The notes beneath the pieces were generated by a model, which worked only from the letters and a program-made list of their open reading frames with translations, ran no database searches and was not told the DNA's origin. Source: JAWHTC01 sp032586155 (GTDB lineage: Bacteria; Pseudomonadota; Alphaproteobacteria; Rhodobacterales; Rhodobacteraceae). From it: DNA of 64,000 nucleotides. Shown here piece after piece: positions 63,370-64,000 of this stretch; the first letter of the stretch is position 1; each line of letters opens with the position of its first letter. The stretch covers positions 76,551 through 140,550 of the forward strand of contig NZ_JAWHTC010000007.1 in NCBI RefSeq assembly GCF_032586155.1, read 5' to 3'. A program made the position numbers and the translations under genes.

Positions 63370-63940
63370 TGAGGTGCCCCTAGTTTCCTAGACACCTGCC
63401 TGGTTCAGTTTGCGCTGCCGGTTTTCACAGTCAACGGGCGACAGCATGTCGTTGTTCGTGTGCTTGCGTTTTGGGATATAGAACAGCTCGATGTATTCAA
63501 ACATATCCCTTCTGGCTTGGTCGCGTGTCAGATATTTGCGCCGCCTGACCTTCTCGCGCTTCAGGAGCTGAAAGAAGTTCTCTGCCACTGCGTTTTCATG
63601 GCAGTTTCCCCTGCGGCTCATTGAGTGTTCGAGGTTGTGTTCGCGCAGGAACGCGGCCCATTCCCGGCTTGTGAACTGAGCCCCTTTGTCAGAGTGGATC
63701 AGCAAGCCTGGTCCCGGCTTTCGACGCCAGATGGCTATCAGCAAGACTTGAACAGCGAGTTCCGATGTCTGACGAGGCTGGGCGGCCCAGCCAACGACAC
63801 GCCGCGAGAACATATCAATGACGACGCAAAGATACCGGCCCGCCGCGGCATTTTTTTTGGCCACTTCTGTCGAGGTTCAGCTGCTTTCAAATCAATCTTG
63901 TTGGGGGGAAACATGTCGCGATCACTGAGCAGCCTCATCT
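63370..63940 (-). mobile_element. Second IS3-family element inserted in the first; damaged OrfB
   Basis: A terminal repeat starting TGAGGTGCCCCTAGTTTCCT at 63370 marks its end. The OrfB C-terminal part reads on the minus strand at 63388-63864: YLCVVIDMFSRRVVGWAAQP, LIHSDKGAQFTSREW (second catalytic Asp) and ENAVAENFFQLLKREK (catalytic Glu). The upstream part (PPNKIDLKAAEPRQKWPKK) is in another frame, and the first catalytic Asp block (TDITY-type) is missing between them at an A8 run. The transposase is therefore dead. No OrfA is visible before the window ends. Confidence 0.75.
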
Positions 63941-64000
63941 GACTGGGCCAAGATGATTGTTAGTGCATGATTGGCCTCTGATCCATGGTTATGATGGCTT

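Noticed and set aside
63843..63850. A8 run as IS3 programmed frameshifting
   Set aside because: IS3 frameshifting occurs between OrfA and OrfB. This run lies inside OrfB and the first catalytic block is missing, so it is decay.

Overview
The window is GC-rich, densely coded and looks chromosomal. TRAP transporters, two polyamine-type ABC operons, two trimethylamine-dehydrogenase-like flavoproteins, an MttB-family methyltransferase and a BetI-like repressor together point to a marine alphaproteobacterium of the Roseobacter type (Rhodobacterales). That assignment rests on gene content only. I saw no rRNA, tRNA or CRISPR array.

Layout. (1) 1-7346: the end of a probable thioesterase gene, then ArgE-like deacetylase, LysR regulator, RidA, flavin monooxygenase and LuxR regulator on the minus strand. 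These are divergent from a TMADH-like NADH:flavin oxidoreductase. (2) 7396-23556: a conflict or defence-type island. A five-gene minus-strand operon (16733 to 7396) encodes an EAD1-trypsin protein, an EAD1 protein with a degenerate P-loop NTPase, an active-looking STAND NTPase, a second trypsin, and a caspase-TM-peptidoglycan amidase-SH3 fusion. Facing away from it on the plus strand are an SGNH hydrolase gene broken by an in-frame TGA and a trypsin-EndoG-type nuclease fusion. An IS3 remnant, a truncated gene and a TPR-CHAT protease split by a one-base frameshift follow. (3) 23640-30200: a decayed ABC ATPase, N-carbamoylputrescine amidase, a cytosolic papain-like protease, another trypsin, and an exported trio (small protein, tyrosinase, cytochrome P460). 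(4) 30201-42991: an eleven-gene minus-strand operon with a TRAP transporter, glutamine-synthetase-like ligase, aldehyde and alcohol dehydrogenases, N-formylglutamate amidohydrolase-like hydrolase and a PotABCD-like ABC transporter. It faces an RpiR regulator across a perfect 15-bp inverted repeat that also looks like a symmetric divergent promoter. (5) 43372-49003: PlsB-like acyltransferase with an alpha/beta hydrolase, then a membrane-fused spermidine-synthase-like protein. (6) 49479-59221: a BetI-like TetR repressor and a perfect 22-bp palindrome in front of an ABC transporter, TMADH-like flavoprotein, MttB-like methyltransferase and class III aminotransferase, which fit stepwise breakdown of a quaternary amine. 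(7) 59222-64000: a secreted repeat protein with a strong terminator, a flavin-dependent halogenase and nested, broken IS3 elements.

The most promising candidate for an undescribed system is region 2. Between 7396 and 27080 I count seven peptidases of four types (one caspase-like, one CHAT, one papain-like, four trypsin-like). Several are joined to signalling domains (EAD1, STAND NTPase) or to effectors (nuclease, peptidoglycan amidase). The caspase-TM-amidase and trypsin-nuclease fusions are unusual, and the right flank shows decay (nonsense, frameshift, IS truncation), as expected of a fast-evolving accessory locus.
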